Shown here: positions 31,344-39,029 of the stretch, one piece after another
How positions within the stretch are numbered: position 1 is the stretch's first letter
Layout of the letters: each line of letters starts with the position of its first letter
Source: Mycobacterium sp.
Lineage (GTDB): Bacteria; Actinomycetota; Actinomycetes; Mycobacteriales; Mycobacteriaceae
DNA: 44,652 bases
Direction: 5' to 3'
Assembly (NCBI GenBank): GCA_023264735.1
Contig: JAHFVD010000063.1
Span: 1 to 44,652 of the forward strand
Position numbers and translations under genes: made by a program
Notes under the pieces: generated by a model
The model's input: the letters and a program-made list of their open reading frames with translations, nothing else
Database searches by the model: none
Told to the model about the DNA's origin: nothing

Positions 31344-32467
31344 GATTGCTCCTGTGTGTCGTCGGCGGTGTTGTCTTCCCGGATGGTCTCCGCGTTGAGT
31401 GCCTCGCGGATCTGTTCGTCGGCCACACCTTCGCGCTGCCACTTGTAGATTTGATCGCTGACCTTGTCGACTTCCGCGTCGTCCAGGTCGTCAGTGGTGG
31501 TGACCTCTGGGCGCTCAAGGATGAAGCGGTACAACTTGATCCGGTCTTCGCGGTCGTCGTTCTTGATGCCGCTCTTAGCGAGCAGCTTGAACAGGCGGGA
31601 CTCGCGGGACTTTCGGGCGGCCGTCATCGGCGGCTTCTCCGCGGGTGGTTCGGCGTCGACGACTTCCGGCTCTCGGGATCTCGCGGCCTGTTTCCGCAGT
31701 GCGTCGACACCACGACCGCCACCGCGGGTCTGCTGCTGCTTGGCCGGCGCGGCGTTGCCGTCTTCGTCGATCACCACGGCATCGGTGTTCTGGACCGCGT
31801 CGTCGAGCACCAGCGCACCGAGCTCGTCGGGGAACGCGGCCTGGAGCGCACCGACCTCGGCGCACTTTCGGGTCTGGTTGCACGGCATCTTGTTCCACAT
31901 CTGGACGGGCTTGCCGTCGCTCTTCGTCTGCACGAACTCCGAGTAGTGCGCGATGAACGAGTAGCGGTGACCGTCGCGGTAGACGACGAACTTCGCCGCG
32001 GTCGGCGGCTTAGAGTCGGGCCAAACCTCTTTCCACACACCGTCTTCCCCGCACCACAGCGGGTCGTCCTGCCGGAACTCCACACCCTTCTCGTCGGCGA
32101 TCTCCCGGGCCCGCTTCCGGAAACCGTTGATGCCGGTCTGGATGGTGTACTTCATCACCCAGCGCATCACCTTGCGCTTCTGGCCGTCCGGCTGGTTCGG
32201 GTCGATCGGCTCGTACACACCGACTTCGGTGTTCCGGCCGATCATGTAAATTTCTTTGTTGAACGGGTCGAGGCCGGACTTTTGGCAGACGTGGAAGAAC
32301 AGTTCGATCTCGCCGTCGCTGGCCTCCTCGAGCCCCAGCATCCTGCGAACGGCGAGGTTGAATTCGGCGAACTTCGTCGGCACCTCGGCGGGAAGGTTCT
32401 TCGGCGCCTGTGGATCCAGGTCCGGGCCGGTGAGCGTCTCGGTCTGGTCGGCGGTGGCGGTGGTCAT
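31340..32467 (-). CDS. recT: RecT-family ssDNA annealing protein
   Basis: A 375-residue RecT-like protein. The core runs FHVCQKSGLDPFNKEIYMIGRN, WVMKYTIQTGINGFRKRAREIAD, then DGHRYSFIAHYSEFVQ, NKMPCNQTRKCAEVGALQAAFPDELG (residues about 60-235), which match the RecT signature. The C-terminal third is acidic and low in complexity (PEVVDAEPPAEKPP). It forms a pair with the RecE/YqaJ exonuclease immediately upstream (ATGA overlap). Confidence 0.92.
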   Translation of the reverse strand: MTTATADQTETLTGPDLDPQAPKNLPAEVPTKFAEFNLAVRRMLGLEEASDGEIELFFHVCQKSGLDPFNKEIYMIGRNTEVGVYEPIDPNQPDGQKRKVMRWVMKYTIQTGINGFRKRAREIADEKGVEFRQDDPLWCGEDGVWKEVWPDSKPPTAAKFVVYRDGHRYSFIAHYSEFVQTKSDGKPVQMWNKMPCNQTRKCAEVGALQAAFPDELGALVLDDAVQNTDAVVIDEDGNAAPAKQQQTRGGGRGVDALRKQAARSREPEVVDAEPPAEKPPMTAARKSRESRLFKLLAKSGIKNDDREDRIKLYRFILERPEVTTTDDLDDAEVDKVSDQIYKWQREGVADEQIREALNAETIREDNTADDTQEQS

Positions 32468-33387
32468 GCGACGCCCTTCTTGCTGGCTTGGATTACTGGG
32501 TGTGTGCGGGCGAGGTTGAGGGCGACACCGCCGCGGGAATGTTGGCGGCGGTCGGCGACCTTGAGGCCGTTGAATTCGGCGTGCTGCGCGTTGCCCATGA
32601 CGTCGAGGAGTTGGGTCTTCAATCCGAGTAGGCGCTTCTCGGCGTCTTTCACTTCCTCGTTGGCGTTATGGATGCCGATGCCGAGGGTTGCGTCGACTTC
32701 GACTGTGCTGCCGTCGATGTCGGGGTGTAGTGCCTTCACGCACTGATAGGTCGCGATGTGGTCGTCCAACTCCGGCGGGGTCTCATAGGCGAGGGACTGG
32801 TAGAACCGCTGGCACTCGGAGACGATCCACTCCCCGACCTCAGCGTCGAACGGGATGTGGTACGTGTGATCGTTGAAATACGGTCCCAGCACCAGCAGAT
32901 GCGCCGGATGTGTGGTCCAGCCGGTGAACAGCATCTGCGCCATGCACTGCGCCACATAGTCAGCCGGGGCCTGGTCGGTGAACTCGTCACCCCAGTCCTC
33001 CATGCGCCGAGCGGTCTTGAACTCCACGACGCGGCGCGCACCACCCCGGCTCCCCCGCCGGTCCAGCGTGCAGATGGCGGGAAAGCGGAACGCGTCCGCA
33101 TTGGCGACCAGCTGCACTTCGCCGCGGGACAACTTCCAGCCCGGGTTCTGCCGCAGCCACCGGTTCGCCGCGGCCGGCTCGTAGTCGTGCCCGATATCGA
33201 AGATGTCCTTCGGCTCCTCCGGCGGTGCGATCCCCTTCATCCGATGCCACAGGCTGTACGCCGACTCCCACCGGGAAACCCCCAGGATGGCAGCGACTTT
33301 CGACGGGGTTACCGCGGTCAACCACTCGGCAGACCCGGGCTCGACGAAACCGGGCTGGCCGGGACGGGACACAGTTGCAGCGGTCAT
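32464..33387 (-). CDS. RecE-like/YqaJ-family exonuclease
   Basis: A 307-residue protein of the lambda-exonuclease/YqaJ fold. Active-site residues: E70 in GHDYEP, D109 in CTLDR, E122 and K124 in VEFKT, Q147 in DYVAQC. The conserved N-terminal VTPSKVAAILGVSRWESAYSLW also fits. Together with RecT it forms a two-component recombinase: the exonuclease exposes 3' ends and RecT anneals them. The gene is upstream of recT with a four-base overlap. Confidence 0.92.
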   Translation of the reverse strand: MTAATVSRPGQPGFVEPGSAEWLTAVTPSKVAAILGVSRWESAYSLWHRMKGIAPPEEPKDIFDIGHDYEPAAANRWLRQNPGWKLSRGEVQLVANADAFRFPAICTLDRRGSRGGARRVVEFKTARRMEDWGDEFTDQAPADYVAQCMAQMLFTGWTTHPAHLLVLGPYFNDHTYHIPFDAEVGEWIVSECQRFYQSLAYETPPELDDHIATYQCVKALHPDIDGSTVEVDATLGIGIHNANEEVKDAEKRLLGLKTQLLDVMGNAQHAEFNGLKVADRRQHSRGGVALNLARTHPVIQASKKGVA

Positions 33388-33710
33388 TTGCCCGTTCCGA
33401 TCTCGCGGAGGATTCGTTCGTTATCGCCCCACCAGGACTCGGTCTCGGGGTTCGGCAGGATGATCGCGAACGGCAGATCGCGGCGGTCCTCGCGCGGCCT
33501 GACGTCGAACACCAACGTCCGCTGTCCGCCGCCGGGTGGCATCCACAGCTGCGGCCGCGGGTTCCGCGCTTTGGTGAAGCCCCAACCGATCGCACCGACA
33601 GCGATCACGATTGCGCCAACCACGAGCTGCGGCCGGCCAACCCACGTGATCGCCGCGCCGATACCGCCGCCGACAGCGAGCGCGAACAACAGCATCCGTG
33701 TCGTCTTCAC
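33384..33710 (-). CDS. Small membrane protein
   Basis: A 108-residue protein from GTG 33710 (GTGA overlap with the gene upstream). Two hydrophobic segments, residues 7-22 (LLFALAVGGGIGAAI) and 30-45 (VVGAIVIAVGAIGWGF), are followed by a soluble tail with PQLWMPPGGGQRTLVFDVRPRED. It ends in an ATGA overlap with RecE. Its purpose is not known; it might be a membrane or superinfection-related protein. Confidence 0.6.
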   Translation of the reverse strand: MKTTRMLLFALAVGGGIGAAITWVGRPQLVVGAIVIAVGAIGWGFTKARNPRPQLWMPPGGGQRTLVFDVRPREDRRDLPFAIILPNPETESWWGDNERILREIGTGK

Positions 33711-33850
33711 TGGCGCCGCCCCCGAATGATGCCGCGCACGACGAGATCGTCAGATGCGTTGAGGAAACCCGCCACCGCAGCACCAGCGGACACACCGATG
33801 AGGATCAACTCCCCGATCAGCTGAACAGCGAACCACACGACCGCGCTCAT
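33707..33850 (-). CDS. 47-residue membrane protein
   Basis: Read directly from ATG 33850 to TGA 33707. The 47 residues start MSAVVWFAVQLIGELILIGV with a hydrophobic segment over residues 3-30 and end VRGIIRGRRQ. It is coupled to the next gene by GTGA, and so both membrane proteins are likely made from one message. Function unknown. Confidence 0.6.
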   Translation of the reverse strand: MSAVVWFAVQLIGELILIGVSAGAAVAGFLNASDDLVVRGIIRGRRQ

Positions 33851-33935
33851 CGGTCATCTCCCGGCCCGACCGTGATCACGGTCCGCCGTAGAATCGAACT
33901 GCTCACTTCAGAACTCGCTTTCTGTTGGTGGGTAT

Positions 33936-33961
33936 GGCCTCGCCGCGCACACGGCGGGGCC
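33936..33961 (-). terminator. GC-rich hairpin in an intergenic gap
   Basis: On the minus strand GGCCCCGCCG (33961-33952) pairs with CGGCGAGGCC (33945-33936; one wobble), with a six-base loop. It lies three bases after the stop of the 33,965 gene. No T-run follows, so it may be an I-shaped mycobacterial terminator or an RNA-processing/attenuation structure. The gap it occupies (33,851..33,964) has no other gene. Confidence 0.45.
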
Positions 33962-33964
33962 GCT

Positions 33965-34642
33965 TTACTTCGGTGTGACTTTGAAGTTCTCCAGCAGCGC
34001 GTCGGCGTACGGCCGCCACGCATCCCGCCGATGATCAGGCAGTTTCGGCCAAAGGGTGGTGTCGCCGATCCACACTTCGAACAGCACGCGGGCGACCGCA
34101 TCCGTGAGGTTTGGGTGCCCCGAGCCCACCAGCGGGGGGGCTGGCTCGGATGGACTCGGGGCGGTGTCCGCTGACAACGGCGAGTGACCAGCGGACGACT
34201 GTGGGAATACCACGCCCATGCGGCCGGAGATTGTGCCGCCCACGAGCCAGTCGTGGCGACCTCCGGTGATCACAGCGCGTGGATCGACATCGGGGTATTC
34301 ACCGAGAGGTTCGGGAAAGTCATCGGCCGGCTGCCCGGACGGGAACAGCTCCTCAGCGACCAACCGGGACGGTATGGCCTCTTTCCCACACCCGGACCTG
34401 GTGGAAATGAATCCGTTGACCCGCTGGTACATCCCGTCTGCTGCCGCCTCTGCGGTCATCTGGTTGAGAATGTCGGCCGGCGAGTAGCCGTTGCACACCG
34501 TCGGCTCCAACACCGCCAACACACCAGCACGACGTTCAGCAGGACTGGGCACCAACGCATTCAGACCACGATGGACAACCTCAGCGGCCAGCCCGCCAGC
34601 AAGCTTGGCCAGCTCGACAACGAGAATGCGAGTGTGGCTCAT
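33965..34642 (-). CDS. Unknown early protein
   Basis: A 225-residue protein. MSHTRILVVELAKLAGGLAAEVVHRGLN and YSPADILNQMTAEAAADGMYQRVNGF give a helical N-terminal half. A Ser/Pro linker and a C-terminal module NLTDAVARVLFEVWIGDTTLWPKLPDHRRDAWRPYADALL follow. No motif recognised. It overlaps the excisionase-like gene by four bases. Confidence 0.6.
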   Translation of the reverse strand: MSHTRILVVELAKLAGGLAAEVVHRGLNALVPSPAERRAGVLAVLEPTVCNGYSPADILNQMTAEAAADGMYQRVNGFISTRSGCGKEAIPSRLVAEELFPSGQPADDFPEPLGEYPDVDPRAVITGGRHDWLVGGTISGRMGVVFPQSSAGHSPLSADTAPSPSEPAPPLVGSGHPNLTDAVARVLFEVWIGDTTLWPKLPDHRRDAWRPYADALLENFKVTPK

Positions 34643-34860
34643 GACGCAGCCCGCTTCGGCTCGAGGGAGGGCAGCCGGTCGATGTAGCGGTCGAGCTCGG
34701 CGACGTCGATCACAACACGGCGGCCGTCCCGCTTGGCCAGGATCTCGCCGCGACGAATCATGCGATCCAACTCGGTGGCAGACTTGTCCAGGTACTCACA
34801 AGCCGCCGCGCGGGAATAGAGACGCTTCGCAGGACGATCCGCCCGCTCGGTGATAGTCAT
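34639..34860 (-). CDS. Excisionase-like HTH protein (Xis)
   Basis: A 73-residue protein with a MerR/HTH_17 winged helix: RLYSRAAACEYLDKSATELDRMIRRGEI followed by AKRDGRRVVIDVAELDRYIDRLP. This is the usual fold of phage recombination directionality factors and of small regulators. It is not adjacent to the integrase gene (5 kb away), so its role as Xis is a reasonable inference only. Confidence 0.7.
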   Translation of the reverse strand: MTITERADRPAKRLYSRAAACEYLDKSATELDRMIRRGEILAKRDGRRVVIDVAELDRYIDRLPSLEPKRAAS

Positions 34861-35441
34861 AGCCGTGCTCCTGTGGTGTGCTTGGCCGTACTACGCCCAC
34901 GGTTCTCGCGTCCGACGTAATTCCCTGGCATCATGAGATTTTCGATCTCTCTAAGTTCCCTGCGACGCTCCGAGGCATCGGACTCGAACCTGATCAGGTC
35001 GACTCGCCGCTTGGCTGCAAGTAAGCATTGCTGGCGCGCATTCTTGATCTCCGCCTGACGCCTCGCGGTTGCAGCGTTTCGTTGTGCAATCGCCTCGCAA
35101 TGTTTGCGCTCCAGTTCAGCACGAGCTTCGGCAACACGCGATTTCTGCGCGGCATCCTTGATACGAACGATGTACTCCGCTAGGCGGGATTCTTCGTCAG
35201 CTTGATGTTGCGCAATGCGCTCTGCTTCAGCCTGTTTCGCGGCCAGCTCTTCAGCGTGGAGGCGCGCGCGTTCAGCCTTGGCCTCGGCTGCTTCAAGCGC
35301 TCTTTGCGCCTTGGCGTACCGGCGTTGCAAACGCTCCATCGAGGCATCGACTTCCGCCTGATATTCAGGCGTCACTTCATCAGACACCATTGTCAGCATC
35401 GGCAGGCGGTGGCGGGATCGTTTAGTTTTCTTGTGGCTCAT
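34857..35441 (-). CDS. Long coiled-coil protein
   Basis: A 194-residue protein that is almost all charged helix. Residues about 28-165 are a coiled coil rich in Ala, Arg, Glu, Lys and Gln (VDASMERLQRRYAKAQRALEAAEAKAERARL; ALERKHCEAIAQRNAATARRQAE). The ends are basic (MSHKKTKRSRHRLP; RGRSTAKHTTG). I see no catalytic residue. It is the third of four consecutive early genes of unknown function and overlaps both neighbours by four bases. Confidence 0.6.
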   Translation of the reverse strand: MSHKKTKRSRHRLPMLTMVSDEVTPEYQAEVDASMERLQRRYAKAQRALEAAEAKAERARLHAEELAAKQAEAERIAQHQADEESRLAEYIVRIKDAAQKSRVAEARAELERKHCEAIAQRNAATARRQAEIKNARQQCLLAAKRRVDLIRFESDASERRRELREIENLMMPGNYVGRENRGRSTAKHTTGARL

Positions 35442-36037
35442 GATGACGCAGCCTTTTTCAGCTCGTACAGCAGAGCTTCGCGCGACCGGTTGTGGAGATT
35501 CCTGTTCTGCCGCAAGTTGCCTTCCATCCGTGAAAGACTCCTCCGCGCGCGGGTGCGTCGGTGACCTTCGCCCTTGAAGACCTCTCCGGCATCGCAGATC
35601 TGCTCAAGTAGATTTCCCGCTGAATCTTTCACTCCCAGAAGCGCATACAGCCGCGTGATGCTTGGGAACTTTGAGTTGGAATCCTCCAGCAGGGAGCTGG
35701 GGAATCCGCCTTCATCTCCAAGCTGGTGGCGGAGAGTCCGTACCACTTCCATCATGATCGCGGTTATCTCTCTTGCCGCGTCGCGATGAAGTTCGTCAAT
35801 ATCCTCGAGTAGGTCGGAGCGGTCCTGGGCGATCCTGGCGCGTTCGTCCGCGAGGGCCGCATCGGTGGCGGCGAGGAGTCGGGAGTTCATGCTGGATCGA
35901 AGGACGGCAAGGTCGGCCAGCGCGCGATCACGCTCGGTCGAAGCGTTGGACAGATCTCGCCGTAATTGAACGATCACATCGTTATCGATGGAAGCTGCCC
36001 GGTTCACAGCACGGGCCGCGTACTTACCTTTTGCCAC
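35438..36037 (-). CDS. Coiled-coil protein with basic C-terminus
   Basis: A 199-residue protein. Residues 20-100 are a coiled coil (VIVQLRRDLSNASTERDRALADLAVLRSS; DRSDLLEDIDELHRDAAREITAIMMEVVRTL); the C-terminal 50 residues are strongly basic (EGHRRTRARRSLSRMEGNLRQNRNLHNRSREALLYELKK). It could be a nucleic-acid-binding or scaffold protein. It overlaps the upstream gene by 14 bases and the downstream coiled-coil gene by four. Confidence 0.6.
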   Translation of the reverse strand: MAKGKYAARAVNRAASIDNDVIVQLRRDLSNASTERDRALADLAVLRSSMNSRLLAATDAALADERARIAQDRSDLLEDIDELHRDAAREITAIMMEVVRTLRHQLGDEGGFPSSLLEDSNSKFPSITRLYALLGVKDSAGNLLEQICDAGEVFKGEGHRRTRARRSLSRMEGNLRQNRNLHNRSREALLYELKKAASS

Positions 36038-36368
36038 GGTGCACCTTCCGCATCACGTTGTTGACTGCTGTTTCGCCTGTTGGGTCGGCGTATGCGATTG
36101 CGCGGGCAATGTCAGGGTTCCTGAGCGCCGATCGCTGCTGCTCAGCGGACAGATGGACCAGGCTGGCCAGGTGCTGGAAGAAGAATCGTCCGCTTGCGCA
36201 CGGCCAACGCGCCTGAAAGTCGATGACTAGGCGAAAGATTCGACTGTTACTGACTGGCATGCCGCAGTTGTCAAGGATGAGCCGAGCAGCTGCTATCAGT
36301 TCGTTCTTTGTCGGTGTCGCGGTACCACCGAATCCGGCATGGGCTATGACGCCCGGTGGTGCGCTCAT
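36024..36368 (-). CDS. Unknown early protein upstream of the coiled-coil pair
   Basis: A 114-residue protein. TPTKNELIAAARLILDNCGMPVSNSRIFRLVIDFQ could be a small helix-turn-helix; RWPCASGRFFFQHLASLVHLSAEQQRSALRNPDIARAIAYA follows, ending basic (VMRKVHRGKR). Its ATG overlaps the end of the antirepressor by four bases. No family recognised. Confidence 0.55.
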   Translation of the reverse strand: MSAPPGVIAHAGFGGTATPTKNELIAAARLILDNCGMPVSNSRIFRLVIDFQARWPCASGRFFFQHLASLVHLSAEQQRSALRNPDIARAIAYADPTGETAVNNVMRKVHRGKR

Positions 36369-37138
36369 GGGGTCACCACCGGTGATCGGTCGAGCTTCTT
36401 ACGGAGGAAGTCGATTCCGGCCGGCAACACATGGGTGGTGGCTGTCGGGATCGTCTCGCCGGTCTTCGGGTGAACCCTGGTGCCGGGAACCACCTTGAAG
36501 TGGTGGGCATACCGCCGGTAGGGCAGGTTGTTGCCCTGAATCACGCCCGCACGCCGCAGCTCACGGAACATGACGTTTCGGCCCCAACCGAGCATGTTCG
36601 CGGCGGCCTGCATGGTGTACGTGCCATCGGACTCCATCAATTCGTCGTAGAAGCAGGCTTTCGGCTCCAATTCGGCGACTCGCTCGGTGAGGGCTTCGAC
36701 GCGGCGCGCGCTGATTGTCAAGGCGCGGTGCACAATCTCGTCCTCGGTCAGCGGCGCGATGGCGCGACGCAACGCGGAGAACTCCCGAACCAGCCGCTTC
36801 TTAAAATCCTTCACGACGTCGTTATTGCGCATGTAGGTCAGCAGCAGCGTGGCGTGCTCCTCGTTGAGGACCGCGACAATCTGGTGCTGTATCCCGCCGG
36901 CGGTGTCGAAGGGTTGCGTTTCAAACGCGACCCTTCCGAATTCCTCGAAGTCGGCAATGTTGTTGCGCACAAGCTCGAGCACGTTCTTGTGCTGCACGTG
37001 GGTCCCATCGGCGACTCGCATCGACGTCGTCGTCGGAACACCGTTTTCGGACGTTTGGACGATTGGGCTTGTGCGCTCAAGCGCAGCCCAGGTGCCAGAG
37101 ACGCCCTGAGCGTCCGGGTCGATACGGGGCCCGGTCAT
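36365..37138 (-). CDS. Rha/KilAC antirepressor
   Basis: A 257-residue protein with a Rha-type domain (VADGTHVQHKNVLELVRNN, EEFGRVAFETQPF, LLLTYMRNNDVVKDFKKRLVREF; residues about 42-120) and a C-terminal KilAC/ANT domain (FYDELMESDGTYTMQAAANMLG, RNVMFRELRRAGVIQGNNLPYRRY; about 163-215). Such proteins counter a phage repressor or regulate host range. It is the second gene of the operon from the Cro-like promoter, with a four-base overlap. Confidence 0.88.
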   Translation of the reverse strand: MTGPRIDPDAQGVSGTWAALERTSPIVQTSENGVPTTTSMRVADGTHVQHKNVLELVRNNIADFEEFGRVAFETQPFDTAGGIQHQIVAVLNEEHATLLLTYMRNNDVVKDFKKRLVREFSALRRAIAPLTEDEIVHRALTISARRVEALTERVAELEPKACFYDELMESDGTYTMQAAANMLGWGRNVMFRELRRAGVIQGNNLPYRRYAHHFKVVPGTRVHPKTGETIPTATTHVLPAGIDFLRKKLDRSPVVTP

Positions 37139-37464
37139 GCGACGTCCTCGCTCACAGCGGGGGTGTTGCGCGGCTGATAGGTCGTGGTGATGCTCCCCGC
37201 GGGCAGCTTGTACGCCTGCTCCAAGGCCGACAGGAGCTCAGCGGAAACTCCACGCGCACCCGATTCGATCGCGGACATCGTGCCCCTAGCTGGCCGATCG
37301 CCGGTGAGGGCTTCGACCCGATCACAGACGTCATCCAGGTCCCAGTCGTTCTCAACGTCGTGCATCTTCAGCGCCTGGCGGAGGGTCCTGAGAGAGACGT
37401 GCGGAGGGGTCCGACGCTCTCGTTGCTGGCTGTATCGCCGTTTTGCGGCAATATTGCTTTGCAT
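37135..37464 (-). CDS. Cro-like XRE regulator
   Basis: A 109-residue protein from ATG 37464. The HTH (residues about 25-100) includes SLRTLRQALKMHDVENDWDLDDVCDRVEAL and ARGTMSAIESGARGVSAELLSALEQAYKL. The start is at the predicted transcription start site, so the message is leaderless. It is divergent from the repressor gene and first in the early operon, the position of cro in lambdoid-type switches. Confidence 0.8.
   Translation of the reverse strand: MQSNIAAKRRYSQQRERRTPPHVSLRTLRQALKMHDVENDWDLDDVCDRVEALTGDRPARGTMSAIESGARGVSAELLSALEQAYKLPAGSITTTYQPRNTPAVSEDVA
37447..37457. promoter_or_regulatory. Operator-like element O1
   Basis: GGCAATATTGC holds the perfect 10-bp palindrome GCAATATTGC and lies at +8 to +18 of the cro transcript, inside codons 3-6. 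It is one of three related elements in the switch region. Confidence 0.6.
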
Positions 37465-37471
37465 GCCGCGT

Positions 37472-37500
37472 ACGGTAACGGCTAACCGGTCTGGGGTCAA
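37472..37500 (-). promoter_or_regulatory. Early rightward-type promoter of the cro operon
   Basis: On the minus strand, TTGACC (37500-37495), 17 bp, then TACCGT (37477-37472), then seven bases to the ATG at 37464. This is a near-ideal sigma-A promoter with leaderless output. It lies between elements O1 and O2, so a repressor bound there would block it. Confidence 0.75.
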
Positions 37501-37510
37501 GCAACTTTGC

Positions 37511-37521
37511 CGCAATATTGT
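37511..37521. promoter_or_regulatory. Operator-like element O2
   Basis: CGCAATATTGT lies ten bases upstream of the -35 box of the cro promoter. With its 5' neighbour TTTGC it shares 14 of 16 bases with the O1 region (TTTGCGGCAATATTGC). Confidence 0.6.
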
Positions 37522-37616
37522 GATGTACAGCAGAAATACAATGCTGAGATTCGCGATCGGCCCTGGTTACACCGTTGTCGTTAGCCGAGCGGCGCTATGG
37601 TTTGCCCAAAAATTTT

Positions 37617-37627
37617 GGCAATCTTGC
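37617..37627. promoter_or_regulatory. Operator-like element O3 at the repressor start
   Basis: GGCAATCTTGC differs from O1 at one base and ends four bases before the repressor ATG. It overlaps an inverted repeat TTGCC...GGCAA (37602-37621) around an A/T-rich centre. Binding here would allow the repressor or Cro to control the repressor gene. Confidence 0.55.
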
Positions 37628-37630
37628 TGC

Positions 37631-38536
37631 ATGACAGATAGCGCGAAAGAGGCACTGTTGCGGCTCGCCGGTCTCGTGACCGAGCGCCGCTGGGAACAAC
37701 TCGGGTTTCGTCAAGACCAACTTGCGTACGGACCATCGACGACGACCATGACCCAGATCGAGGCTGGGGAGCCAGTGTCGGACTTGTCATATCGAAAACT
37801 CGAACAGAGCTTGGGTTGGCAAGAGGGAACCTGCAAGAGCATCTTGGCGGGAGGTGACCCGGCGGTCGTAGTCAAGAAGCCACCTCACCGCCTGGACCCG
37901 AAGCGCGACCTTTTTAAGGGCGGGCCGCCGCGGGACTTAGGAGCTGAGCTGGCGGCGATTCCTGTGACCCAAGTGGACACTTCACCGCTCGCGGAGTTTC
38001 TTCTCGCTAGGAGGACTTCGCCCGAGGAACGCACCTCCGAACAGTGGGCCGCGATTCATGCGGCAGACGAGCGTCGTCAACGGCAAGCAACTGCTGCACG
38101 GCGTTCCGACGCTGAGCGGCCGTTCATCGAGCTTGTTTGGGATGGCCAACGGTTAGCAGCGCTCAAGAACGATGGTGACGTAGACGCCTATGTTCGAGAG
38201 GTCGAATCGGCAGTCGTCGGAATGGTCGGAATCGATCGACTGAATGACGCTCTGGATGCCCGGCTGGGCGAGTGGATGCTCATCCGGGCCAACAAGGCAG
38301 GGCTGCTACGCGAGTTCATGGATGAGGTCGATCGACTGCGGGACGCTGGCGTGGACGATCGCGACATCAACGGTTTGATGGCGGCCAAGCTGGAGGAATT
38401 ACTTGCCGGACCGTCCCACGATGTGAGCGAGGCGTCATCTGACGAGTTTGAGGATCCGTTGGCTGGGCTCGACGGGTGGCGGGATGAGGCTGGTGAGGTC
38501 GAGGATGGCGATGACAGCGCGGATGAGGCTCGGTGA
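37631..38536 (+). CDS. Immunity repressor (HTH N-terminal)
   Basis: A 301-residue protein from ATG 37631 (the longer upstream open frame is a shadow of cro). The N-terminal 70 residues are an HTH unit typical of mycobacterial regulators: LLRLAGLVTERRWEQLGFRQDQL, then STTTMTQIEAGEPVSDLSYRKLEQSLGW. The middle holds a linker and a helical region (DAYVREVESAVVGMVGIDRLNDALDARLGEWM), the C-terminus is acidic (EFEDPLAGLDGW). It is divergent from cro and lies between the switch operators and the conversion genes. No Ser-Lys autoprotease motif is visible, so its inactivation is unlikely to be LexA-like. Confidence 0.82.
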   Translation: MTDSAKEALLRLAGLVTERRWEQLGFRQDQLAYGPSTTTMTQIEAGEPVSDLSYRKLEQSLGWQEGTCKSILAGGDPAVVVKKPPHRLDPKRDLFKGGPPRDLGAELAAIPVTQVDTSPLAEFLLARRTSPEERTSEQWAAIHAADERRQRQATAARRSDAERPFIELVWDGQRLAALKNDGDVDAYVREVESAVVGMVGIDRLNDALDARLGEWMLIRANKAGLLREFMDEVDRLRDAGVDDRDINGLMAAKLEELLAGPSHDVSEASSDEFEDPLAGLDGWRDEAGEVEDGDDSADEAR

Positions 38537-39029
38537 CCAGGTCCTGAATGGACGAGCGTCCAAACGCGTCAGCAGCTCCTTTCGGAGTTGGTCTAGTTCT
38601 GGGTCGTCCACCCCGTGTCGTCCCCCGACGCTGTGAGCTAACTTTGGTTTTGCAACCTAATTGCTGTAGGTGCAACCTGGTTGGCGACCGCGCCCGTCTT
38701 CACTGAAATGTGACTTGACCAGCAGGTCGGCGCGTTTCCCCGCTGCCACGCCTGTGACCGAAGATGGGTCCGTATCGCGCTAGACAACTTTGCCAAGTTA
38801 GCGGTACCGCAAAACAGCGGGGGGGGGGCGTCCCTGCTGTTTATTGTTTGGGCGCTAACCGCAGCGTCGAGGACAATTCGGCCGCCCACGCCCAGCAAAC
38901 GCTAAGGCGTAGTACTGCATGACGGCCTGTCGCCGAACACATTTGCCAGCGTCAGACCCAGCGACTTTCGTCAAAATGAGAGATCGCGAAACATCCAGCG
39001 TATTGCCAGGTAGGCGCTACGATCCGCTC
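38537..39029. other. Non-coding region after the repressor gene
   Basis: No supported gene in 493 bases. It contains a direct repeat TGCAACCT (38651-38658, 38671-38678, 20 bp apart), a palindrome AACTT-TGCC-AAGTT (38785-38798), a run of ten G (38819-38828), and a hairpin AACAGC/GCTGTT followed by TTATTGTTT (about 38,814-38,848) that could terminate the repressor transcript. Minus-strand open frames here have no ribosome site or recognisable content. A -10-like TACGAT at 39,018-39,023 starts the next gene. Confidence 0.5.

Noticed and set aside
37184..37630. N-terminal extension of the repressor frame
   Set aside because: It overlaps cro and the operator region; ATG 37631 gives a normal HTH N-terminus.
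38638..38898. 86-codon minus-strand open frame after the repressor
   Set aside because: No ribosome site, no recognisable fold, and it runs through a G10 tract and a hairpin.
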